Assembly: GCA_029062895.1 (NCBI GenBank)
Contig: JAIDPF010000093.1
Coordinates: 1-33,329 of the forward strand
Direction: 5' to 3'
Origin: Lachnospiraceae bacterium
GTDB taxonomy: Bacteria > Bacillota > Clostridia > Lachnospirales > Lachnospiraceae
Length of the DNA stretch: 33,329 nt
Position 1 is the first letter of the stretch; every line of letters begins with the position of its first letter. Below, in pieces: positions 24,299-31,504 of this stretch. The translations under genes and the position numbers were made by a program. Below the pieces are notes generated by a model, which was given only the letters and a program-made list of their open reading frames with translations, ran no database searches and was not told the origin of the DNA.

Positions 24299-26245
24299 CT
24301 ATTCAAAATCATATACATCTTGAATGATCTCTAGCGAATCAGGATACTTCTCTTGTATGTACTCATAAACATCCTTTGTAAGATACGTCACAATACAAGT
24401 AGTGCTGCTATAAGAACCGCCAACGGCAATTTCAACAACAGGAATTTGCAGAATATAATCCCCTCTGTCATATACCAGCCGATAACTTATAGTTCCACCT
24501 CCTAAAGATACAGTTTCAGAAAATTCTTCATCTTCCTCTCTGTCTACATACGATAATTGACTATTACGACAATTAGCTACCATCGAAGGTTTCCCAAGGA
24601 TCTCCATAAGCTCCGTAAGCGCCTCTCTGTTATCTGCCAGATTCCCACTATTATATGGCACACCAAACACCGCAAATGCATCCCCATGCGCTGCATTAGC
24701 ATCATATTTAAACTGACCATTCTCTATGCACTCCCAAATCGTCACCTCGGAATCTGTCAAATTGTAAATTTGAACCTTCATTTGATCGCTATAATTATCC
24801 TCCTCCGTATAACACCAAATGTCTAAAGAATTATAATATCCTGCTCCTATCGTATTTGTGTTTGCCCATTCTTTAAACTCCTCTAGAGAATTTAAAGCCG
24901 GTACATAAGTTATAAACCCACTGTCATTGGGAGAGCAATACTCATGTATACTAAAATTGTTATATGAAGATATCATTTCCTCCAAACTTGTGCCAAATGC
25001 AAACTTATCATAAAACATAAGATTGCTAAAATCCATCTCCTCCAGCATCCCCAGATTGGCATACTTAAACCAGAACGGTGGGTAACCGCTCTCCTCAATC
25101 ATATCCCAGTCGCCGGAAAATTCCACCACCTGACCCTGTGTATCATCTCCTGCACCGCTCCCTGACACTTGGTCCTGTGCATCACCTTCCGATCCATGCC
25201 CTGACGTCTGTCCCTGCGCATCGTCACTCCCTGATGTCTGCTCCTGTGCGTCGTCTCTCCTTCCCCTGCCTGACGCTTCCTCTTCTCCGCTATTTCTAAT
25301 GAGAAATACCGCTCCTACGGCAATTACCGCTACGATTGCTACTGCTATTCCTATTTTCGCTATTAATGTATTCATTCCTGCTTTCATAGTTCCTCCTTTT
25401 ATACTATTTGCGATACCGCTTATCGTATTTTGCACTGCTTCTCCTGCGGCAGTACCGCTTTCTATCGTTCCCGCTGCTTCTCCTGCGGCTGCTGTGCTTT
25501 CCGTTGTCCCTACAGTTTTTCCCACAGCTGCAGCACTTTCCACCGCCCCTGCTGCCAGATGTCCTCTGACGGCTTCCATAATTTCCTGCAGCATATCCGG
25601 CACCGCCCTAGATTCCGCTTCCTCATAAAGCAGCCTCATCAGCAGCGGCAGTCCCACAACAGAATAAAGCTTTTCTCCGCTTCTGTTTTCATATGCATCC
25701 ACGCCGTCCCTGATCTTGGCACGGGCAACACTCAGCCTATACTTTACCGTTCCTGGCGGACATTCCATAATATCCGCGATCTCATCAATCAACAATCCGT
25801 TAAAATAATAAAGTATGACCGTTTTGTACTGAATATCGGAAAGCGTATTTCTCATGATATCCATTACCAGTTTTCGTTTTTCCTTTTGGGTAATGTACTC
25901 CTCAGGAAGGAAATTTTCGTTTTCCTCCGTCAGCTCGTTGCCGACCTTCTCAGCGTCCGTAAAAACCGCCGTTCTTCTCATCAGAAGCTTCTTGCACTTA
26001 TTTACCGCGATCTTGTTTATCCATGGAATAAATTTTTCAACATCGTTAAGCGAAGTAAGTTTCTCATAGGCGGTGATGTAAACATTCTGCATCACATCCT
26101 TTGCATCCTCCTCATTGCGAAGAAAGCTGATACAGGTAAAATACACCTTTTTGCAACTAATAGAATACAGTTCTTCAAATGCCGCAGGATCTCCCTGTTT
26201 TGCCTTTTCAACTAACTCCCCTAATCGATTTCCTTCCATTTTCAT
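24299..26245 (-). CDS. ECF sigma factor fused to a transmembrane helix and outer domain (paralog 2)
   Basis: 648 aa. Sigma region 2 is at 20-90 (NEEDAKDVMQNVYITAYEKL), region 4 at 120-182 (EIADIMECPPGTVKYRLS), then the KLYSVVGLPLLMRLLYEEAE block, an Ala/Gly/Thr/Glu linker, a transmembrane helix at 295-318, a Gly/Ser/Asp/Gln linker with DAQxQxSG repeats to about 375, and a C-terminal domain. That domain starts YPPFWFKYANLG, carries NLTDSEVTIWECIENGQF, and ends YDFE; it is shared with paralog 3 and the sigma-less gene at 26439. The sigma parts of paralogs 1-3 are nearly identical in long blocks. Met287 follows AAAAGGAGG. Own promoter-like motif at 26311-26340 and terminator at 24211. No anti-sigma gene adjoins it. 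Confidence 0.9.
   Translation of the reverse strand: MKMEGNRLGELVEKAKQGDPAAFEELYSISCKKVYFTCISFLRNEEDAKDVMQNVYITAYEKLTSLNDVEKFIPWINKIAVNKCKKLLMRRTAVFTDAEKVGNELTEENENFLPEEYITQKEKRKLVMDIMRNTLSDIQYKTVILYYFNGLLIDEIADIMECPPGTVKYRLSVARAKIRDGVDAYENRSGEKLYSVVGLPLLMRLLYEEAESRAVPDMLQEIMEAVRGHLAAGAVESAAAVGKTVGTTESTAAAGEAAGTIESGTAAGEAVQNTISGIANSIKGGTMKAGMNTLIAKIGIAVAIVAVIAVGAVFLIRNSGEEEASGRGRRDDAQEQTSGSDDAQGQTSGHGSEGDAQDQVSGSGAGDDTQGQVVEFSGDWDMIEESGYPPFWFKYANLGMLEEMDFSNLMFYDKFAFGTSLEEMISSYNNFSIHEYCSPNDSGFITYVPALNSLEEFKEWANTNTIGAGYYNSLDIWCYTEEDNYSDQMKVQIYNLTDSEVTIWECIENGQFKYDANAAHGDAFAVFGVPYNSGNLADNREALTELMEILGKPSMVANCRNSQLSYVDREEDEEFSETVSLGGGTISYRLVYDRGDYILQIPVVEIAVGGSYSSTTCIVTYLTKDVYEYIQEKYPDSLEIIQDVYDFE
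25385..25400 (-). promoter_or_regulatory. Internal Shine-Dalgarno and ATG inside sigma paralog 2
   Basis: On the minus strand AAAAGGAGG (25392-25400), 4 nt, ATG (25385-25387), in frame at Met287. The downstream residues MKAGMNTLIAKIGIA align with the start MKEGKNTLIAKIGIA of the sigma-less gene at 27407. Confidence 0.5.
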
Positions 26246-26262
26246 CTTGTTTCTCCTTTCAT
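26242..26262 (-). CDS. Short coupled upstream ORF of sigma paralog 2
   Basis: Six codons, MKGETR, whose TGA overlaps the sigma ATG (ATGA). Same position and MKG start as before paralog 1. It may be only the AAAGGAG site read as codons. Confidence 0.25.
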   Translation of the reverse strand: MKGETR

Positions 26263-26310
26263 GGTCCGCGAATTTAGCCCATCTTACGCAATTTTACCTC
26301 CTTAATAAAG

Positions 26311-26340
26311 ATAGATTCTTTTATTTAATTAAAAGGTTGG
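26311..26340 (-). promoter_or_regulatory. Candidate ECF-type promoter of sigma paralog 2
   Basis: On the minus strand CCAACC (26335-26340), 18 bp, ATCTAT (26311-26316). The AAC core at -35 and a short -10 fit ECF promoters in general. Paralog 3 has the same motif with a 17-bp spacer. Downstream of both is AAGGAGG, then a leader of about 55-65 nt. Confidence 0.45.
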
Positions 26341-26364
26341 AATTTTTTTATTTTTTACCCAAAA

Positions 26365-26393
26365 ATCCCTATGCCTTCCTCCGGCATAGGGAT
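26365..26393 (-). terminator. Rho-independent terminator of the sigma-3 operon
   Basis: ATCCCTATGCC (26365-26375) and GGCATAGGGAT (26383-26393) are perfect arms with a 7-nt loop. On the minus strand TTTTT follows. It separates the sensor-only gene from the paralog 2 promoter. Confidence 0.8.
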
Positions 26394-26438
26394 CCTTTTC
26401 TGTTTCAATGCGGGTTCCTGTTACGCTCTTTCTCTCTC

Positions 26439-27407
26439 CTATTCAAAATCATAATGTTCCATCTCCACACTCTCCAATGTTTCCCCCGACAAATACTCAA
26501 AATAGCCACTTGTATAATATGACAGTCGACATAAAATTTCGTAAACACCGTCATGGCAATTCTCAACAACCCCAATGTCCAGAATATATTCCCCTCTTTC
26601 ATACATCAGATGATATCTTATACTTCCGCCGCCTCTAAATACGGTTTCAGCAAATTCTTCCTCGCCCTCTCTGCCCGTTTCCGATATATCATTAGAGGAA
26701 GCCAGTACCATAGTTGGCCGTCCCAAAAGTTCTACCAGTTCCGTCAATCCTTCTTTGTTATCCGTATATTGCACATATGGAACAGGAATGCCGAAAATTT
26801 CCCATCCAATTGTATAAGGACTTTCATATACGAATTGGTTATTCTCTATACATTCCCAGACCGTGACCTCGGAATCCGTCAGGTTGTAGATCGAAATTAT
26901 CATATCACCAATACCGCTTTCCTTCTCAACATGACAGTTAAATGCCGTGTCGCGGCCATCCATCGTTTCCGCGGTTGCCCATTCCTTAAACTCTTCCAAA
27001 GAATCATAATTACTAAAAGGAGGGTCAGATTCAAAAGCAACAAAATAATCATAAGCTGATATCGCCTCTTCCAGACTTATGCCAAATGCAAACTTATCAT
27101 AAAACATAAGATTGCTAAGATCCTTCTCCTCCAGCGCCCCAAGATTGGCATACTTTAACCAGAACGGCGGGTAACCATACTCCTCAACAGCATCCCAGTC
27201 AACGGATGATCCTGATGCCTGCCCCTGTGCATTACTTTCCGATTCATGCCCTGATGTCTGTTCCTGTGCGTCGTCTCGCGTTCCCCCGCCTGACGCTTCC
27301 TTTTCTCCGCTATTTTTAATAAGAAATACCACTCCTACGGCAATTACCGCCACGATTGCTACTGCTATTCCTATTTTAGCTATTAATGTATTCTTTCCTT
27401 CCTTCAT
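26439..27407 (-). CDS. Membrane-anchored outer-domain protein, sigma-less paralog of the sigma fusions
   Basis: 322 aa from the chosen ATG. It begins MKEGKNTLIAKIGIAVAIVA, matching Met287 onward of sigma paralogs 1 and 2, so it has the same transmembrane helix (about 8-31), a short Gly/Ser/Gln linker (DDAQEQTSG) and the same C-terminal domain (YPPFWLKYANLG, NLTDSEVTVWECIENNQF, final HYDFE), but no sigma factor. A TTG start at 27428 is in frame, yet GGAGAAAG fits the ATG better. It is third in an operon after paralog 3 and a polytopic membrane protein, 24-45 bp downstream. It could compete with, or form dimers with, the sigma-linked sensors (inference). Confidence 0.85.
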   Translation of the reverse strand: MKEGKNTLIAKIGIAVAIVAVIAVGVVFLIKNSGEKEASGGGTRDDAQEQTSGHESESNAQGQASGSSVDWDAVEEYGYPPFWLKYANLGALEEKDLSNLMFYDKFAFGISLEEAISAYDYFVAFESDPPFSNYDSLEEFKEWATAETMDGRDTAFNCHVEKESGIGDMIISIYNLTDSEVTVWECIENNQFVYESPYTIGWEIFGIPVPYVQYTDNKEGLTELVELLGRPTMVLASSNDISETGREGEEEFAETVFRGGGSIRYHLMYERGEYILDIGVVENCHDGVYEILCRLSYYTSGYFEYLSGETLESVEMEHYDFE

Positions 27408-27452
27408 AATTTCTTTCTCCGATCTCAATTCTTCCTTACTTTTATGATATAG

Positions 27453-28358
27453 CTACAATGCCGGATTTTCCTCTTTTGCCTTTCCAAAAAGCTCCTTAAA
27501 TTTACCGGACAGTTTACACAGTTTATCATAAAGGTCATATGTAATCTGAGTCGAAGGCGCAACCTCCATGTAGGATACCATCATTTTAACCAACATCCAG
27601 CTGTCGATAAACGCAGATTTTAACGCTACGGCAAACATCAACGCAAGTAATACGGCACCTAACATATTCCAATCACATGCGCGGAAGACCGCACCAAAGA
27701 GCCCGAAGGGAACCACCCAGCATAAGAATGTCCCAATCATAACGATTACTGTAGTAATGAGCGCATCCTTTAACAGCTTCTTTGCATTCTGGAAATAAAT
27801 CACCACGCCGTCACAGGACGCCTTGAATGCGCCTTCTTCTTTTTTGATAAAGCAGTATCCCAGACAACATTCATCCACATAACCAAGGGCAATGCCGATA
27901 AACGTCTGTAGAAATTTGGTCAGCGTATCCATCCCCGGAATGGCATCCAGCATCCCGCCGACTTTGCCGACAGCTTTTTTCAGCTGGCTTACTGCCCCGC
28001 TCACCAGACGGTCAACCACAAAATATACATTGCTTGCAACAAAACGGGACTTCACCATCTCCTTACCATACTCAAACTGGTTCTCCGGCAGTTTCCCGGT
28101 TGTCACTGCTTCCGCAATCACCGCAACATGGCCGGCCTTGACAAGATACCCAAAATAGTGCATGAAAACATTATATATAACCCCAATACATGCCGACCAG
28201 ACAATAAACATTATGTATAGACCTGCACCCCCAAAAAGCGAACCGAGCAGCATAAAAAGAGCAAGCAGAATAGCTCCCACAAGCGTTACTGCAACTCCCA
28301 TCCCCAGTTTTATCCAGACGAACTTCATCGTCCCAAAATAAACGTCCTTTGCTTTCAA
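27453..28358 (-). CDS. Polytopic membrane protein of unknown function
   Basis: 301 aa with about five to six hydrophobic segments: two near 13-75, weaker ones near 140-175, then 200-222 and 226-262. A short cytoplasmic-looking tail ends FKELFGKAKEENPAL. The sequence between helices is basic. I do not recognise a transporter signature; the repeated small-residue helices recall choline-transporter-like proteins only vaguely. It starts 17 bp after the stop of sigma paralog 3 and ends 24-45 bp before the sensor-only gene, so the three are one operon. Its link to sigma control suggests it could be a partner or target of the sensor. Confidence 0.75.
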   Translation of the reverse strand: MKAKDVYFGTMKFVWIKLGMGVAVTLVGAILLALFMLLGSLFGGAGLYIMFIVWSACIGVIYNVFMHYFGYLVKAGHVAVIAEAVTTGKLPENQFEYGKEMVKSRFVASNVYFVVDRLVSGAVSQLKKAVGKVGGMLDAIPGMDTLTKFLQTFIGIALGYVDECCLGYCFIKKEEGAFKASCDGVVIYFQNAKKLLKDALITTVIVMIGTFLCWVVPFGLFGAVFRACDWNMLGAVLLALMFAVALKSAFIDSWMLVKMMVSYMEVAPSTQITYDLYDKLCKLSGKFKELFGKAKEENPAL

Positions 28359-28375
28359 TATTTTATCCTCCTTAA

Positions 28376-30118
28376 TTATTCAAAATTATAAATCTTATCG
28401 CTCATGATATATGAAGCATTATAAAAATATGAAACATGTGAAGCTGCATGAATAGCGCTGTCGTTCTCCAGCAGATAATCATAAACGTCCTGCGTCAGGT
28501 AAAACAAATCCACCCATGTATCAGCTCCCGCTGGAGTAATATATTCGCTAATACGCAAGCTCAGAATATGATCTCCTTTGATATATACTATATTATAGTA
28601 GATCCATCCGCCGCCTTTAGAGACTGTCTCAGCAAATGTCTCTTCCTCTTCATCCCTCACCTCCCACCAAGAATTACTGTCATATGTTACCATGGTTGGT
28701 TTTCCCAAAATTCCTACCAGCTTCGCAAGTTCCTCTCTTTTATCAAAGTCAAGTAACGTACCAAGCATGGCGTTGTTTGCATTACAGACAAACCAATCAT
28801 TTTCTATACACTCCCGGATCGTGGCCTCGGAATCTGACAGATTGCAAATTGCTATGCTTACATCATTGTCATAGTTTCCCTCCTCAGTATAACAACCTAG
28901 CTCCACCATCTCATTTGGACCCAGCGTATGATCGTCAGCATATCCCGTCTGTCCTGTGGTAAAATCACATTCCTCACCATCCACCCGAATATAATGATAC
29001 GATGGCAATATCTCCTCCAGACTTGCGCCATATGCAAACGTATCATTGATCATAAGGCTGCTAAAATCATTCTCCTCCAGCGATCCTAAATCGGCATACT
29101 TTAAATAGAACGGAAGGCAGTCATATTCCTCAACAGCGTACCAGTCAACGGATGGTTCCTGCTCCGGTTCATTTTCACTTACTGACGGCTGCTCCGGTTC
29201 ATCTTCACTTACTGACGGCTGCTCCGGTTCATCTTCTACCATGTCCATGTCCGGTGCTTCCTCTCCACCACGGTTTCTAATGAAGAATACAGCGCCTACA
29301 GCAATTACCGCTACTACCGCCGCCGTTATTCCTATTTTAGCCATTAATGCACTTTTTCCTGCCGTTTTTCCGGCTGCTGTAGCGCTTTCCGTCGTTCCTC
29401 CCGCAGCTCCAGTAACTTCCGCCGCCCCTGCTGTCAAATATGACTTGACGGCTTCCATCATTTCCTGCAGCAGATCCGGCATATTCATAGAATTGGCTTC
29501 CTCATAAAGCAGCCTCATCAGCAGCGGCAGTCCCACTACAGAATAGAGCTTGTCACCGCTCCTGTTTTCATATGCATCTACACCGTCTCTGATCTTGGCG
29601 CGGGCAACGCTCAGCCTGTACTTTACCGTTCCGGGCGGGCATTCCATAATGCTCGCGGTTTCCTCAATCGACAATCCGTTAAAATAATAAAGTATGACCG
29701 TTTTGTACTGGATATCGGAAAGGGTGTTCCTCATGATATCCATCACCAGTTTCCTTTTCTCCTTTTGGGTGATATACTCCTCAGGAAGGAAATTTTCGTT
29801 TTCCTCCGTCGGCTCATCACCTGCATTTTCAACATCCATAAAAACCGCTTGTCTTTTCATCAGAAGCTTTTTGCACTTATTCACTGCAATTTTGTTCATC
29901 CATGGAATAAGTTTTTCCGCATCGTTAAGCGCGTTAATCTTCTCATAAACAGTGATATAAACGTCCTGCATCACATCCTTTGCATCCTCCTCATTGCGCA
30001 AGAAACTGATGCAGGTAAAATATATCGACCTGCTGCTGACGGAATACAGTTCCTCAAACGAAGTCTGATCCCCCTGCTTGATCTTATCAACTAACTTACT
30101 TAACTGATCTTTATCCAT
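28376..30118 (-). CDS. ECF sigma factor fused to a transmembrane helix and outer domain (paralog 3)
   Basis: 580 aa. Sigma region 2 is at 20-90, region 4 at 122-180 (SIEETASIMECPPGTVKYRL), then the KLYSVVGLPLLMRLLYEEAN block, a shortened linker (230-258), a transmembrane helix at 261-281, an acidic Pro/Glu/Ser linker with 10-residue repeats (EDEPEQPSVS) to 322, and an outer domain homologous to paralog 2 (LPFYLKYADLG, NLSDSEATIRECIENDWF, final YNFE). The shorter linker has lost the internal AAAGGAGG/ATG found in paralogs 1 and 2. It heads an operon with the polytopic protein and the sensor-only paralog, so here the sensor-only product comes from a separate gene. GGAGG lies 9-10 nt before the ATG. 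Confidence 0.9.
   Translation of the reverse strand: MDKDQLSKLVDKIKQGDQTSFEELYSVSSRSIYFTCISFLRNEEDAKDVMQDVYITVYEKINALNDAEKLIPWMNKIAVNKCKKLLMKRQAVFMDVENAGDEPTEENENFLPEEYITQKEKRKLVMDIMRNTLSDIQYKTVILYYFNGLSIEETASIMECPPGTVKYRLSVARAKIRDGVDAYENRSGDKLYSVVGLPLLMRLLYEEANSMNMPDLLQEMMEAVKSYLTAGAAEVTGAAGGTTESATAAGKTAGKSALMAKIGITAAVVAVIAVGAVFFIRNRGGEEAPDMDMVEDEPEQPSVSEDEPEQPSVSENEPEQEPSVDWYAVEEYDCLPFYLKYADLGSLEENDFSSLMINDTFAYGASLEEILPSYHYIRVDGEECDFTTGQTGYADDHTLGPNEMVELGCYTEEGNYDNDVSIAICNLSDSEATIRECIENDWFVCNANNAMLGTLLDFDKREELAKLVGILGKPTMVTYDSNSWWEVRDEEEETFAETVSKGGGWIYYNIVYIKGDHILSLRISEYITPAGADTWVDLFYLTQDVYDYLLENDSAIHAASHVSYFYNASYIMSDKIYNFE
29161..29236 (-). repeat. 30-bp tandem coding repeat
   Basis: Two full 30-bp units (29161-29190, 29191-29220), differing at one base, and 16 bp of a third. 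They encode the 10-residue EDEPEQPSVS repeats of the paralog 3 outer linker. Confidence 0.85.
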
Positions 30119-30119
30119 T

Positions 30120-30170
30120 TTATCCTAATCCTCCTTTCACGGTCCGCCATTTGTCCCGTCCTTTGTGCAT
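30120..30170 (-). CDS. Short coupled upstream ORF of sigma paralog 3
   Basis: ATG at 30168-30170 after AAAGGAGG, 16 codons, TAA at 30120-30122, 1 nt before the sigma ATG. An internal GTG-AAA-GGA matches the MKG starts before paralogs 1 and 2. Translation is unproven. Confidence 0.3.
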   Translation of the reverse strand: MHKGRDKWRTVKGGLG

Positions 30171-30187
30171 GTTCCTCCTTTTACTTT

Positions 30188-30216
30188 ATAGATTCCAATT
30201 TTTCATAAAAGGTTGG
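30188..30216 (-). promoter_or_regulatory. Candidate ECF-type promoter of the sigma-3 operon
   Basis: On the minus strand CCAACC (30211-30216), 17 bp, ATCTAT (30188-30193), matching the motif before paralog 2. It is about 70 nt before the sigma ATG. Confidence 0.45.
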
Positions 30217-30254
30217 GATTTTGATTAAATTTTTTAAAAATTTTTAAGAAGAAA

Positions 30255-30284
30255 ATAACAGGCAGGAACCTTCCTGCCCGTTAT
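30255..30284 (-). terminator. Terminator hairpin after the J-domain gene
   Basis: ATAACAGGCAGGAA (30255-30268) pairs with TTCCTGCCCGTTAT (30271-30284), one mismatch. ATTTTCTTC follows on the minus strand. It is a near copy of the hairpin at 20701-20730. Confidence 0.65.
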
Positions 30285-30330
30285 CATCATCCCATTAGGT
30301 ATAATAATATCCTAATACTATAATTTCTAA

Positions 30331-31014
30331 TCATGACTCTTTTATCAGCCTGTTATATTCTTCTGTAATTTTATTGAATACCTCAGAAGATCCATTCCCG
30401 GCATCCGGATGATAAACCTTGCACAAATCTCTATAGCGTCGCTTGATACTTGCGGCGTCCTTACAGCCGTTAAAAAATCCAGGAGAAGGTGCTTCCGATC
30501 TCTTACGTTCCTGCATTTGGCGTTCCTGCCATTCCCTTCTGGCCTGCTGTCTCTGATACTCCTCATATGCCTCATCATCTACTTCATCATCTTCATCGCC
30601 GTAATCTTCATAATCCGCCATTTGAGAAAATAAATTCTTTTTCAAAATGAAATATCGGATAATCGTGAAAACATCCAACACCGGTCCGCCAAAGCAGATC
30701 ACCGCCCCGATCAGCGTATACCATACTTCGCCCATTTTTTCCATATTGTATTGCCATACGCCAATTAGAACGACGGCGACGATGATGCCAATTAGATAAT
30801 TACCGGTCATTTTGATCAAAAGCCCAAAATAAGAAAGGACACCGTAAATCATAAAAAAAGAAACAATCGTTTCCAGAATATTTTCCTTAAATCTATCCAT
30901 ACTAAACTGACACATAGCGCCCGCAACGATCAGAAAAGTGAGTATCAGTTTCCCCGGAATACCTGCCATCCGGCTTCTCAACTCCGCCAATTTTACTATC
31001 TTTAGTTCATCCAT
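30331..31014 (-). CDS. Membrane protein with C-terminal J domain
   Basis: 227 aa from the chosen ATG. Four or so hydrophobic segments fill residues about 18-130, followed by an acidic and Gln/Arg-rich linker (DYGDEDDEVDDEAYEEYQRQ) and a short J domain at the end: DAASIKRRYRDLCKVYHPDA, with the HPD tripeptide that stimulates DnaK. The C-terminal J domain behind a membrane part would recruit Hsp70 to the membrane. The frame opens at 31065, but GGGGGAG lies 7 nt before the ATG at 31014, 4 bp after the thioesterase stop, so the two genes are coupled. No function beyond this is evident. Confidence 0.8.
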   Translation of the reverse strand: MDELKIVKLAELRSRMAGIPGKLILTFLIVAGAMCQFSMDRFKENILETIVSFFMIYGVLSYFGLLIKMTGNYLIGIIVAVVLIGVWQYNMEKMGEVWYTLIGAVICFGGPVLDVFTIIRYFILKKNLFSQMADYEDYGDEDDEVDDEAYEEYQRQQARREWQERQMQERKRSEAPSPGFFNGCKDAASIKRRYRDLCKVYHPDAGNGSSEVFNKITEEYNRLIKES

Positions 31015-31018
31015 TGTC

Positions 31019-31462
31019 TTACTCCCCCTTTCTTTCATCCTCCGCCTCTTTTGCCAGTTCCTCAAAGATCTGGTATACTTCCGGCTGCACGCGGGCGAAA
31101 CGGACGATCTTCATATCCTTATTCAGCAGGCAGTGTTCCGATGTGCCTGTCACCACCAGATGTCCGGTACCCATATGATACATCTCATACCCTGCCGTAA
31201 ATTTTACGGGATTTACTTTTAGGACCTTTACCTCTATCCTGATCTCATCAGAAAATGTCGTAGGCTCATGATATTCGCAGGATACCGAAAGCACCGGGCA
31301 GAGCAGTCCTTCCTTTTCCGTTTTATCATAGGGCCAGCCAATCTGCTCTAAAAAATCCGTCCTTGCTTCCTCCATCCAGCGGATATAATTAGAATGATGG
31401 GTAATCCCCATCTTGTCCGTTTCATAATACTGCACTTTGTGGATATATGGTTCTATTCTCAT
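31019..31462 (-). CDS. Acyl-CoA thioesterase, YbgC/FadM-type hot-dog protein
   Basis: 147 aa, one 4HBT hot-dog domain. The N-terminus has VQYYETDKMGITHHSNYIRW, where the Asp in the ETD/MG motif and the following His-His-x-Asn are the usual catalytic surroundings of this family, then EARTDFLEQIG and VLSVSCEYHEPTTFSDEI. It should hydrolyse a short or aromatic acyl-CoA in the cytoplasm. It is cotranscribed with the J-domain gene; GGGAG lies about 11 nt before the ATG. Confidence 0.88.
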   Translation of the reverse strand: MRIEPYIHKVQYYETDKMGITHHSNYIRWMEEARTDFLEQIGWPYDKTEKEGLLCPVLSVSCEYHEPTTFSDEIRIEVKVLKVNPVKFTAGYEMYHMGTGHLVVTGTSEHCLLNKDMKIVRFARVQPEVYQIFEELAKEAEDERKGE

Positions 31463-31504
31463 TATAATATCGCTCCCTCCGCCTGCGAAAATACCGACAG
31501 CAAG

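Noticed and set aside
25430-26215. 261-codon + strand frame opposite sigma paralog 2
   Set aside because: It is antisense to a clear ECF sigma domain, lacks a ribosome site, and similar shadows appear opposite the other paralogs.
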